Below, one piece after another: positions 1 to 6,398 of a DNA stretch of 9,088 nucleotides. The DNA is from Bacillota bacterium (GTDB lineage: Bacteria; Bacillota; UBA4882; JAAYXC01). The DNA is taken from assembly GCA_012516115.1 (NCBI GenBank), contig JAAYXC010000160.1, forward strand, positions 1 through 9,088, read 5' to 3'. The notes under the pieces were generated by a model. It searched no databases and was not told where the DNA came from. It saw only the letters and a list, made by a program, of their open reading frames with translations. Positions within the stretch are counted from its first letter, which is position 1, and every line of letters begins with the position of its first letter. Made by a program: the position numbers and the translations under genes.

Positions 1-103
1 GTCCAGAGAGGCCGAGGGACGGGCCCGATGACGCCTCGGCAACCTGGCGGGTCTTCCGCCAAGGTGCCAATTCCTGCCGAGCCTATGGACTCCGAGAGAT
101 AAG
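1..103 (+). promoter_or_regulatory. SAM-I (S-box) riboswitch aptamer, 5' edge cut by the window
   Basis: The RNA binds S-adenosylmethionine and represses the downstream methionine operon. Visible S-box signatures, in order, are GAGGGAC (14-20), GCCCGATGA (23-31), GGCAACC (38-44), AAGGTGCCAATTCC (61-74) and the closing GAGATAAG (96-103). P2 pairs 8-12 with 33-37; P3 pairs GGCGG (46-50) with CCGCC (56-60), extended by CC/GG; P4 is GAGCC/GGACTC (80-91) with one bulged A. P1 uses GATAAG (98-103); its 5' strand begins just outside the window, and GTC at 1-3 can pair with 98-100. So only a few bases of P1 are missing. The three methionine genes that follow fit the known role of this class. Identification is by consensus match and fold by eye. 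Confidence 0.95.
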
Positions 104-133
104 GGGGGAGGCTACATTTTCTGCCACCCCCTT
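101..133 (+). promoter_or_regulatory. Antiterminator helix of the SAM riboswitch
   Basis: AAGGGGG (101-107) is exactly complementary to CCCCCTT (127-133), and GGC (110-112) can add pairs with GCC (123-125). The left arm uses the AAG (101-103) that also belongs to aptamer helix P1; the right arm is the 5' arm of the terminator. SAM binding, which stabilises P1, should therefore free 127-133 to form the terminator, and low SAM should favour the antiterminator. The switching logic is inferred from the overlaps and from known S-box behaviour. Confidence 0.82.
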
Positions 134-157
134 GCCCGCAAGGGGGTGTTTATTTTG
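125..157 (+). terminator. Rho-independent attenuator terminator of the SAM riboswitch
   Basis: A perfect 9-bp stem pairs CACCCCCTT (125-133) with AAGGGGGTG (140-148) around a 6-base loop and is followed by TTTATTTT (149-156). This is a classic intrinsic terminator directly behind the aptamer. Its 3' arm contains AGGGGGT, the only Shine-Dalgarno-like sequence correctly placed for the TTG start at 155, and its U-tract runs into that start codon. Confidence 0.92.
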
Positions 158-820
158 GCGAAGAGAAACCTTTATCGGCTCTTGGCCCGACTTATTCCGG
201 AAGGGGGTTCCCTTCTCGACCTGGCCTGCGGCGACGGGACCTTCCTCCGCGAGGCCGTGCAGGCCGGCGCCGGCCGCGTGGTGGGGGTAGAGCTTGCGGA
301 AGAAAAGGTCCTGCGCTGTGTGGCGGCCGGGCTCCCCGTCTACCAGGGCGACATCACCGAGGGCCTGGCCGACTATCCGGACGGGGTTTTCGACTGCGTC
401 TCCCTCATCCGGACCGTAGAGCTCCTCGCGCGCCCGGAGCCGGTTCTCCGGGAGATGCTGCGGGTCGGGCGGACGGTGCTGATCACCTTCGTCAACCTCG
501 GCCACTGGCGGAACCGGCTTCGGTTTCTCTTCGGCGGCCGCGTACCCGGCACCATCCCGGATGGACTCGACGGGTTCCCGACCGGACTGAGCTACTCTTC
601 CTTCCGCCGTTATTGCCGGAAGGAAGGAATTGCCATCTTGCGCCTGATTCCATTCCCCCCGCATCCTTTGGCCGGGATCCTGCCGGGGCTCTTCGCCCGC
701 GAGCTGGTGGTACTCCTGGCGAAGGACGGCGTGCCGGAGAGAGAGGGAAAGGAGGTGGACGGACGGGTAAAAAGGAAGGGCGAACCCCGCCCGAGTCCAG
801 AAGAGAAGAGGAGGTTTTAG
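155..820 (+). CDS. metW: MetW-like methionine biosynthesis protein (class I SAM methyltransferase fold)
   Basis: MetW proteins have a Rossmann methyltransferase fold and accompany homoserine O-acetyltransferase MetX in many bacteria. With the TTG start at 155 the protein has 221 residues. Residues 20-31 (LLDLACGDGTFL) are SAM motif I; GVELAEEKVLRC (44-55), QGDI (64-67) and the MetW-like LGHWRNR (115-121) follow. The TTG is chosen because AGGGGGT lies 7 bases upstream and the predicted protein then begins like other MetW proteins; the GTG at 146 lies inside the terminator stem. The C-terminal 30 residues are charged and probably disordered. The stretch after GHWRNR is shorter than, and differs from, the LPYxWYDTPN region typical of MetW, so this is a divergent member. 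It is first gene of the riboswitch operon, with metY starting one base after its stop. Confidence 0.85.
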   Translation: MAKRNLYRLLARLIPEGGSLLDLACGDGTFLREAVQAGAGRVVGVELAEEKVLRCVAAGLPVYQGDITEGLADYPDGVFDCVSLIRTVELLARPEPVLREMLRVGRTVLITFVNLGHWRNRLRFLFGGRVPGTIPDGLDGFPTGLSYSSFRRYCRKEGIAILRLIPFPPHPLAGILPGLFARELVVLLAKDGVPEREGKEVDGRVKRKGEPRPSPEEKRRF

Positions 821-821
821 C

Positions 822-2102
822 ATGAACCGGTATCATCTCGAGACCCTGGCCGTCCATGCCGGGCAGGTACCCGACCCGGCCACCGGGGCCCGCGCGGTAC
901 CCATCTACCAGACTACTTCTTACGTCTTCAAGAGCGCGGAGCAGGCGGCCGACCTCTTCGCCCTGAAGGAGTTCGGCTATATCTATACCCGGCTTACCAA
1001 CCCCACCACCGAGGTGCTCGAACGGCGGGTGGCGGCCCTGGAGGGCGGGGTAGGAGCCCTGGCCGTGGCCTCGGGTCAGGCCGCCATTACCCTGGCCATC
1101 CTCAACCTGGCCGGGGCCGGCGACGAGATCGTCTCGGCCGATAACCTCTACGGGGGAACATATAATCTTTTCCATTACACCCTGGCCAGGCTGGGGATTA
1201 CCGTCCGGTTCGTGGACGCAAGCGACCCGGAGAACTTCGCCCGGGCCATCACGCCCCGGACCAAGGCGATCTATGCGGAGTCCATCGGCAACCCTAAGCT
1301 CGACGTCCTCGACTTCGCCGCCGTGGCCGAACTGGCCCATGCCCACGGCCTGCCCCTGATCGTGGACAATACGGTCACCCCGTATCTGGTGCGGCCCATC
1401 GAACACGGCGCGGATATCGTGGTCTATTCGGCCACCAAGTTCCTGGGGGGACACGGGACCTCCCTCGGCGGGATCATCGTCGACGCCGGCCGCTTCGACT
1501 GGAAGGCCGGTAAACACCCGCTCATCTCCGCGCCCGACCCTAGCTACCACGGGTTGGACTTCGTCGAGGCGTTTCGGCCGTACGGGAACATCGCCTACAT
1601 CGTCAAGGCCCGCGTGGGGCTGCTCCGCGACCTGGGTCCGGCCCTCTCGCCTTTTAATGCCTTCCTCCTCCTACAGGGGATCGAGACCCTTCATCTCCGC
1701 ATGCCGCGCCATGCCGAGAACGCCCTGAAGGTCGCGGAATACCTGGCCGGTCACCCCAAGGTGAGCTGGGTCAACTACCCCGGGCTCCCCACGAGTCCCC
1801 ATTACGCGAAGGCCCGGAAGTACTTCCCCCTGGGCGCCGGGGCCATCGGGGGCTTCGGGGTCAAAGGGGGGAAAGAAGCGGGGGTGAGGTGCATCGAACG
1901 CCTGAGACTCATTTCGCATCTGGCCAACGTCGGCGATGCCAAGACCCTGGTCATCCACCCGGCCTCCACCACCCATCAGCAGCTCTCCGAGGAAGAACAA
2001 CTGGCCACGGGCGTGACCCCGGACTTCATCCGCCTCTCGGTCGGGATCGAACACGTGGAGGACATCATCGCCGACCTCGACCAGGCGCTGGCAGAGGTGT
2101 GA
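822..2102 (+). CDS. metY: O-acetylhomoserine sulfhydrylase (aminocarboxypropyltransferase)
   Basis: This cytoplasmic PLP enzyme condenses O-acetylhomoserine with sulfide to give homocysteine plus acetate, the direct-sulfhydrylation route to methionine. The 426-residue length fits the family (EC 2.5.1.49). Recognisable blocks are the N-terminal ETLAVHAG (7-14), IYQTTSY (28-34), FGYIYTRLTNPT (51-62), the phosphate-binding ASGQAA (83-88), LYGGTYNLF (109-117), IVDNT (180-184), and YSATKFLGGHG (202-212) with Lys206 as the PLP Schiff-base lysine; RLSVGIEH lies near the C-terminus (404-411). The long insertion after GGIIVD is a feature of MetY rather than of the shorter MetB/MetC proteins. AGAGGAGGT (807-815) precedes the ATG by six bases. 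It lies between metW and metX and supplies the step after MetX. Confidence 0.96.
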   Translation: MNRYHLETLAVHAGQVPDPATGARAVPIYQTTSYVFKSAEQAADLFALKEFGYIYTRLTNPTTEVLERRVAALEGGVGALAVASGQAAITLAILNLAGAGDEIVSADNLYGGTYNLFHYTLARLGITVRFVDASDPENFARAITPRTKAIYAESIGNPKLDVLDFAAVAELAHAHGLPLIVDNTVTPYLVRPIEHGADIVVYSATKFLGGHGTSLGGIIVDAGRFDWKAGKHPLISAPDPSYHGLDFVEAFRPYGNIAYIVKARVGLLRDLGPALSPFNAFLLLQGIETLHLRMPRHAENALKVAEYLAGHPKVSWVNYPGLPTSPHYAKARKYFPLGAGAIGGFGVKGGKEAGVRCIERLRLISHLANVGDAKTLVIHPASTTHQQLSEEEQLATGVTPDFIRLSVGIEHVEDIIADLDQALAEV

Positions 2103-2107
2103 GGTCG

Positions 2108-3241
2108 ATGCCTTCTTCCATCGGTCCGGTGAAGACCCAATACCTCACCCTCCCGGAGCCGCTGCGGCTTAAAAGCGGGGAGACGCTCCCGGAGGTCACC
2201 GTGGCCTACGAGACCTACGGTCGCCTCGACCCGGCCGGGGGGAACGCGGTCCTCGTCTGCCACGCCCTCTCGGGCGATGCCCACGCCGCCGGCTATCACG
2301 AGGGCGCGGTCAAGCCGGGCTGGTGGGAGGCGATGATCGGGCCGGGGAAGGGGATCGATACCGACCGCTATTTCGTGATCTGCAGCAACGTCCTGGGCGG
2401 CTGCCGCGGGACGATCGGCCCTTCATCCATAAATCCGGCCACCGGCCGGCCTTACGGGACGGACTTTCCCCTCGTCTCCATCGCCGACATGGTGGAGGTC
2501 CAGCGCCGCCTCCTGGAGGCGTTGGGGATCCGTCAGCTCCATGCCGTCATCGGTGGTTCCATGGGCGGGATGCAGGCCCTCCAATGGGCGGTCGCCTATC
2601 CGGAACGGGTGCGCAACGTGGTGGCCATCGCCACCGCCTACCGTCACGGGCCGCAACAGATCGCCTTCCACGAGGCGGGTCGGCGGGCCATCATCGGCGA
2701 TCCGGACTGGCAGGGGGGGCATTATTACGATGGTCCCGGCCCGGTCCGGGGTCTCGCCGTGGCCAGGATGATCGGGCACATCACCTATCTCTCCGAACAA
2801 GGCATGCGGGAGAAGTTCGGGCGGGAGATCCGTGGCCGACCCACCGAAAAGTTCGGTCCGGCCTTCGCGGTGGAGACCTACCTCGCCCACCAGGGGGAAT
2901 CCTTCGTCCGGCGGTTCGACGCCAACAGTTATCTCTACATCACCAAGGCCATCGATACGTTTGACCTGACCGAAGAGACGGGTTCCTTAGAGGCGGCCTT
3001 GGCGGCCTTCAAGGGCCGGATGTTGCTTGTGGCCTTCTCCTCCGACTGGCTCTACCCGCCGGCCGGGATGAAGGAGATCGCCCGGGCGGTCCGGCGGAAC
3101 GGCGGCGAGGTCACCTATTGCGAACTCGATTCGTCGTACGGGCACGACGCGTTTTTACTGAAGGACGACCGCCTGGCGGCGGTGGTGGCGGGATTTCTGG
3201 GCCAAAAGAACACCGAAGGGGCCGATTATCCGGCTTCATAG
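2108..3241 (+). CDS. metX: Homoserine O-acetyltransferase, alpha/beta hydrolase fold
   Basis: MetX activates L-homoserine with acetyl-CoA to O-acetylhomoserine, the substrate of the MetY encoded just upstream. The 377-residue protein shows CHALSGDAHA (51-60), PGWWEAMIGPGK (70-81), ICSNVLGGCRGTIGPSS (91-107) and the nucleophile elbow GGSMGGMQ (149-156). The likely catalytic triad is Ser151, Asp313 (SSDWLYPP) and His346 (YGHDAFLL). The ATG at 2108 is five bases after the metY stop, with GAGGT (2101-2105) close before it and GAGGTGTGAGGT overlapping the metY end, which suggests coupling. An open frame extends upstream to 1889 but lies wholly within metY in another frame. Acyl-donor choice (acetyl versus succinyl) cannot be read with certainty; the linked MetY favours acetyl. 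The stop overlaps the 3' end of the opposite-strand Feo remnant. Confidence 0.96.
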   Translation: MPSSIGPVKTQYLTLPEPLRLKSGETLPEVTVAYETYGRLDPAGGNAVLVCHALSGDAHAAGYHEGAVKPGWWEAMIGPGKGIDTDRYFVICSNVLGGCRGTIGPSSINPATGRPYGTDFPLVSIADMVEVQRRLLEALGIRQLHAVIGGSMGGMQALQWAVAYPERVRNVVAIATAYRHGPQQIAFHEAGRRAIIGDPDWQGGHYYDGPGPVRGLAVARMIGHITYLSEQGMREKFGREIRGRPTEKFGPAFAVETYLAHQGESFVRRFDANSYLYITKAIDTFDLTEETGSLEAALAAFKGRMLLVAFSSDWLYPPAGMKEIARAVRRNGGEVTYCELDSSYGHDAFLLKDDRLAAVVAGFLGQKNTEGADYPAS

Positions 3242-3628
3242 AGGGGCAACGCCTCTGACATGGCGCGGTAATTCATCTTCGGCTTTCGACCCCGGTCTTC
3301 CCACGGCCAGTTCGGTCCGGTCCAGGCGGAGGACCACCGCCGGTCTGTTCCGGACGATCATCACCTCGGTGTCCGGTAACAGCCCCATGGCCGTAAGCTT
3401 TCTTACCAGGCGTTCATCGGTGACGGCGATCCCGGTAATGACCGCCCGGCCGCTTAGGCCCAGATGCTTGCAGGCCCGGTCCAGCAAGTAGGCCAGCCGC
3501 GGCAGGTAGCCACTGTCCTCGAGGAGGGCGAAGGCGAGGAAGAACGTGCCCACGATCGGAAGGATTATCGCCACGGCATAAATGCGGGGCCAGACTTCGA
3601 TGGAAATCGTGAAGGAAAAGTACGGCAA
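3236..3628 (-). pseudogene. FeoB fragment fused to a FeoA-like domain, ferrous iron transport remnant
   Basis: FeoB is the GTP-driven ferrous iron permease and FeoA its small SH3-like partner. This open frame has about 130 residues. Residues 17-58 match the membrane core of FeoB, with IILPIVGTFFLAFALLEDSG (21-40) and YLPRLAYLLDR (41-51). From about residue 60 the sequence resembles FeoA instead: RLVRKLTAMGLLPDTEVMIV (73-92) and a VVLRLDRTELAVGR strand pair (98-111). The FeoB G-domain, both Gate repeats in full and most transmembrane helices are absent. No good start codon or ribosome site is seen; the frame is open upstream only to a TGA at 3656-3658, and the TTG at 3628 is merely the first formal start. 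A decayed locus with an internal deletion is the simplest reading; a functional small protein is possible but unlikely. It overlaps the end of metX by six bases. Confidence 0.78.
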
Positions 3629-3656
3629 GAGGAGAAGGAGGGGTTCTTGCCGAACT

Positions 3657-3677
3657 CAAGGGGAAAGATTTCCCTTG
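3657..3677 (+). promoter_or_regulatory. Leader hairpin next to the ribosome binding site of the 3692 gene
   Basis: CAAGGG (3657-3662) pairs with CCCTTG (3672-3677), and inner G-U and A-U pairs extend the stem to about nine base pairs with a three-base loop. No U-run follows on either strand, so it is not a typical terminator. Its last base touches GGAAGGTG (3677-3684), the ribosome binding site of the next gene, so it could limit ribosome access; this effect is inferred. Confidence 0.35.
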
Positions 3678-3691
3678 GAAGGTGAACGTAG

Positions 3692-4576
3692 ATGTTCGGT
3701 AAATGGCGCCTCTTTTTCTTGTTTCTCCTGATGGCCGCGGCCATCGCGGCTTTGGCCAAGGGCCAGGAACCGCCGTCCGCGCAACGGCTGCCCGCGCCCG
3801 TCACCTTCTTTCTGCAATCGCCGAAGATGCCACCGGAAGGAAAAGAAGGTCCGGTGGCCTGTACGATCCATTTCCACCGTGGCCGCCTGAGCCTCGGTCT
3901 CAAGACCGGCGACCGCCTCCTCACCGCGGCCGGGGCCTACGATTGGGACGTGGATCAGCCCAGCCTGGAGGGGGACGGAAAAGCGGCGGTCTTTCGCTCC
4001 GGCCGGACCGATCTCGCCCCGCCTCCGGTTTGGCGGACCATCCTCAGTACCTTACCCCGTTATGAACTCTGGTTCGGACTCTTCGACCGCGAGCACGAAC
4101 TCCGCTTCGTCCAGGATACCGGACAATCCGAACTCAACTTGGCCGGGGTACGCTTGGCCGGAATGGAAATCGACGTAAAAAGCGGCCGGCTGGAAGCCCG
4201 TTTCGGTGAGAACGCCTCTGTTTGCCGGAATTTCGTTTTCTCCCAGGCCTCCGGGACGAGCACCCTGGAGGGTCTGGGTGGGCTCGCCGCCGCAAACTAT
4301 GTTTTCAACGTCGATTCCGGCACTTTACAGGCGGCATTCGGTATCCTGCGGGAAGGGGCGGCCTTGGACCTCGCGTTGCGGGTGAGTTCCGGCACGGTCA
4401 CCTTAAGGCTCCCGCCCGGTTTTGCCCTCTCCGCCCGTGTCTCGATCCGTGCCGGCCTGGTCTACCTCTTGGGGCAGAAATGTGCACCGGGCGATTATGA
4501 GATATCCGTGGGAACCGGTGAACGTCGTGCCTCCCTCCGGCTGGAAGTGAACTCCGGCCTGGTACGGTTGTTATAA
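3692..4576 (+). CDS. Exported protein of unknown function with repeated beta-strand (toast-rack-like) C-terminal half
   Basis: The protein has 294 residues. A basic start (GKWR) is followed by a hydrophobic stretch (residues 7-22) and a polar AKGQEPP region, which reads as a Sec signal peptide or membrane anchor; no lipobox cysteine is present. The C-terminal half carries a recurring turn: VKSGRLEARFG (162-172), VDSGTLQAAFG (207-217), VSSGTVTLRLP (231-241) and VNSGLVRLL (286-294), with a looser QASGTSTLEG (185-194). Such regularly spaced strands resemble the toast-rack/DUF4097-like and LiaF C-terminal beta-helical proteins of the cell envelope. A ligand cannot be named. The residue 40-140 region is not recognised. 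GGAAGGTG (3677-3684) lies seven bases before the ATG. A TIM-barrel enzyme follows after 41 bases on the same strand, so co-transcription is possible. Confidence 0.75.
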   Translation: MFGKWRLFFLFLLMAAAIAALAKGQEPPSAQRLPAPVTFFLQSPKMPPEGKEGPVACTIHFHRGRLSLGLKTGDRLLTAAGAYDWDVDQPSLEGDGKAAVFRSGRTDLAPPPVWRTILSTLPRYELWFGLFDREHELRFVQDTGQSELNLAGVRLAGMEIDVKSGRLEARFGENASVCRNFVFSQASGTSTLEGLGGLAAANYVFNVDSGTLQAAFGILREGAALDLALRVSSGTVTLRLPPGFALSARVSIRAGLVYLLGQKCAPGDYEISVGTGERRASLRLEVNSGLVRLL

Positions 4577-4617
4577 ACAAGCGCTGTAAACCGATAAAAG
4601 ACGTCGGAGGGTCGCGG

Positions 4618-5400
4618 ATGCTCCTCGGAGCAATGAATCATCCTTTGGTCGATCTGGAAGAGGAGATCGAATGGATCGCCGATCATGGCTTCGATTTCAT
4701 CGATCTCACCCTGGAGCCCGAACGGGCCACGCCGGACTCATTGGACGCGACCGCCGTGAAACGAAGGTTACGGGAGACCGGTCTGACCGCAGTGGGCCAT
4801 ACCGCCTATTATCTTCCCTTCACCTCCCCCATCCCGGAGCTCCGGGAGGCGGCCCTGAACTATCTCCGCCGCTGCTTCGATTTTTTCGCCGCCGTGGGCG
4901 TAAAGGCGGTGAACGTCCACCCTTATACCAGGATCCCCCTCTACGGTCGCGACTGGATCGAACAGCGTCACCTGGAACTCCTGGCCCGGCTTTTGACCAT
5001 GGCGCGGGAACGCGGTCTCACCCTGATGTTCGAAAACACTTCGCCTTACTTCAACACCCCCACCGACCTCAAACCGCTCTTTCGTGCCTTACCAGAGCTC
5101 GGCTTTCATCTGGATGTGGGCCACGCCAACCTCGGCACCCCGGCCAATCTCACCGGTCGGCTCCTGGCCGAGTTCGGCGACCGGCTCCTTCACGTCCATC
5201 TCAACGACAACCTGGGCGGGGAAGAGGACCTTCATTTGCCCATCGGCGCCGGCCGGATCAACTGGCCCTGGGTGGCGAAGATGCTCCGACGTTATGGCTA
5301 CGACGGCACGATGACGCTCGAGGTCTTTTCCCCGGACCGCGACTATCTCTTGCTTTCGCGGGAGAAATGGCGGAAGATCTGGGAAGAAGCCCGTTATTAG
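4618..5400 (+). CDS. Sugar phosphate isomerase/epimerase-like TIM-barrel protein (AP endonuclease family 2 fold)
   Basis: The 260-residue protein matches the xylose isomerase-like TIM-barrel superfamily, whose members are metal-dependent isomerases, epimerases or endonuclease IV. Candidate metal ligands fall in the usual order: Glu139 (LMFENTS), Asp166 and His169 (LDVGHANLG), His192/His194 and Asp197 (HVHLNDN), His206 (DLHLPIGAG) and Glu235 (LEVFS); His61 (GHTAYY) and His101 (VNVHPY) are on earlier strands. The HLPIGAGxINW signature (206-216) is typical of the sugar isomerase/epimerase group rather than of endonuclease IV. GGAGGG (4606-4611) is six bases before the ATG. The substrate is unknown. 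Its position directly before the MTA salvage genes raises the possibility of a role with methylthioribose phosphates, but a separate 200-base gap follows and nothing in the sequence proves this. Confidence 0.85.
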   Translation: MLLGAMNHPLVDLEEEIEWIADHGFDFIDLTLEPERATPDSLDATAVKRRLRETGLTAVGHTAYYLPFTSPIPELREAALNYLRRCFDFFAAVGVKAVNVHPYTRIPLYGRDWIEQRHLELLARLLTMARERGLTLMFENTSPYFNTPTDLKPLFRALPELGFHLDVGHANLGTPANLTGRLLAEFGDRLLHVHLNDNLGGEEDLHLPIGAGRINWPWVAKMLRRYGYDGTMTLEVFSPDRDYLLLSREKWRKIWEEARY

Positions 5401-5443
5401 GTAGTTAAATACGGATTTCGATGAGGCCCGTAGGCGATTAAAT

Positions 5444-5500
5444 CTCATTCCCCTGCGCCCTCTTCGGGTCGGAGAGGAGCGGCCGAAGGCCGGGGGTGAG
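5444..5500. repeat. Imperfect palindromic repetitive element (REP/MITE-like)
   Basis: The 57-base segment begins CTCATTCCCC and ends GGGGGTGAG; the outer arms pair CTCA/TGAG (5444-5447 with 5497-5500) and CCCC/GGGG (5450-5453 with 5492-5495). Inside are CCTCT/AGAGG (5459-5463 with 5473-5477) and the small hairpin GGCCGAAGGCC (5481-5491). Short palindromes of the form CCCTCACCCC-GGCC-CTCTCC-AGGGGA are common between genes in many bacteria, and this looks like one; copy number in this genome cannot be judged here. It lies in the gap between the TIM-barrel gene and the phosphorylase gene. Confidence 0.55.
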
Positions 5501-5540
5501 GTTAGTACCCGACAAGTGTCTCGGAGGTTTCCCACGTGAA

Positions 5541-5570
5541 AAAGCCGAAATATCTTCGAAATCCGGCTTT
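5541..5570 (+). promoter_or_regulatory. Leader hairpin before the MTA/MTI phosphorylase gene
   Basis: AAAGCCG (5541-5547) and CGGCTTT (5564-5570) form a perfect 7-bp stem with a 16-base AT-rich loop, followed by AAATATAAGAC. It resembles neither a SAM riboswitch nor a strong terminator, since the U-run is only three bases and is followed by A-rich sequence. TATAAG at 5574-5579 could be a -10 element, but no convincing -35 element is at the right distance. Function unknown. Confidence 0.35.
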
Positions 5571-5598
5571 AAATATAAGACAAAAAGGGTGATCGCGG

Positions 5599-6384
5599 TT
5601 GCTCTTCGGGATCATCGGTGGCTCCGGGCTTTACGACCCGGAGATCTTGGAGGAAGTCAAAACAGAAAACGTGGCCACGCCCTTCGGGGAAGTCGATGTC
5701 TACCGCGGCCGTGGCGGCGGCCGGGAGGTCGTCTTCCTGCCCCGCCACGGCCCGGGCCACACCGTCCCGCCCCATCTCGTCAACTACCGGGCCAACATCT
5801 GGGCCCTGTGGAAGCTCGGCGTGTCCAGGGTCATTGCCACCGCCGCGGTGGGGAGCCTCCGGCGGCGCCTCCGGCCGGGCGAGGCGGTGATCGTCGACCA
5901 GTTCCTCGACTTCACCAAGTCTCGTCCTTCCACCTTTTTCACCGGCGGTGCCTACGGTGTGGTCCACGTGGACTATACCGAGCCCTATTGTGCGGAGGTG
6001 AGGCGGGCATTGCTCGCGGCCGCCCGGGAGGCAGGTATCGTCGCCCATGACGGCGGGTGCTACGTCTGCACCGAAGGGCCGCGTTTCGAGACCCCGGCCG
6101 AGATCCGGATGTTCGCCCGCCTGGGCGCGGACGTGGTCGGGATGACGGGCGTCCCCGAGGTGGTGCTGGCCCGCGAGGCCGGGCTCTGCTACGGCACGGT
6201 GGCCGTGGTGACGAACTACGCCGCGGGCATGGCCGGCCGGCCTTTGAGCCACCAGGAGGTCCTCGATCTCATGGCCGAGAACACCACCCGTCTCCGGAAG
6301 CTTCTGGTCCGGACGGTGGAGCTCGTCCCGGCGGAGCGGAACTGCCGGTGCGGCGGGGGGCCGGGACTACCGGGGATGGAGTAG
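5599..6384 (+). CDS. mtnP: 5'-methylthioadenosine phosphorylase family, predicted methylthioinosine (6-oxopurine) type
   Basis: Family members cleave the purine from 5'-methylthioadenosine or 5'-methylthioinosine with phosphate, giving methylthioribose-1-phosphate, the substrate of MtnA encoded downstream. The 261 residues include the phosphate-binding GGSGLYDP (7-14), PRHGPGH (48-54), TAAVGSL (81-87), the substrate loop CTEGPRFETPAEI (157-169) and MTGVPEVVLAREA (182-194). In VTNYAAG (204-210), Asn206 and Ala208 replace the two aspartates that contact the adenine amino group in MTAP (TDYDC in the human enzyme), as in methylthioinosine phosphorylases. A CRC motif (249-251) closes the protein, followed by a Gly/Pro tail. 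The TTG at 5599 is the first possible start, since an in-frame TGA lies at 5590-5592; AGGGTGA (5586-5592) is six bases upstream. Confidence 0.93.
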   Translation: MLFGIIGGSGLYDPEILEEVKTENVATPFGEVDVYRGRGGGREVVFLPRHGPGHTVPPHLVNYRANIWALWKLGVSRVIATAAVGSLRRRLRPGEAVIVDQFLDFTKSRPSTFFTGGAYGVVHVDYTEPYCAEVRRALLAAAREAGIVAHDGGCYVCTEGPRFETPAEIRMFARLGADVVGMTGVPEVVLAREAGLCYGTVAVVTNYAAGMAGRPLSHQEVLDLMAENTTRLRKLLVRTVELVPAERNCRCGGGPGLPGME

Positions 6385-6398
6385 GCCGGACTATGATG

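Noticed and set aside
146..154. GTG at 146 as the metW start
   Set aside because: It lies within the terminator stem (140-148) with no ribosome site upstream; TTG at 155 has AGGGGGT seven bases before it.
83..823. Long minus-strand open frame opposite metW and the riboswitch
   Set aside because: Translation is rich in Gly, Arg, Pro and Glu with no family resemblance, and the plus strand carries clear MetW motifs; it is a shadow of high-GC coding sequence.
492..1550. 352-residue minus-strand open frame opposite metW/metY
   Set aside because: Composition is shadow-like and it lies opposite a well-matched PLP enzyme gene.
1889..2107. Upstream extension of metX in its own frame
   Set aside because: The added residues lie inside metY in another frame, are Arg/Gly/His-rich, and the ATG at 2108 gives the normal MetX N-terminus.
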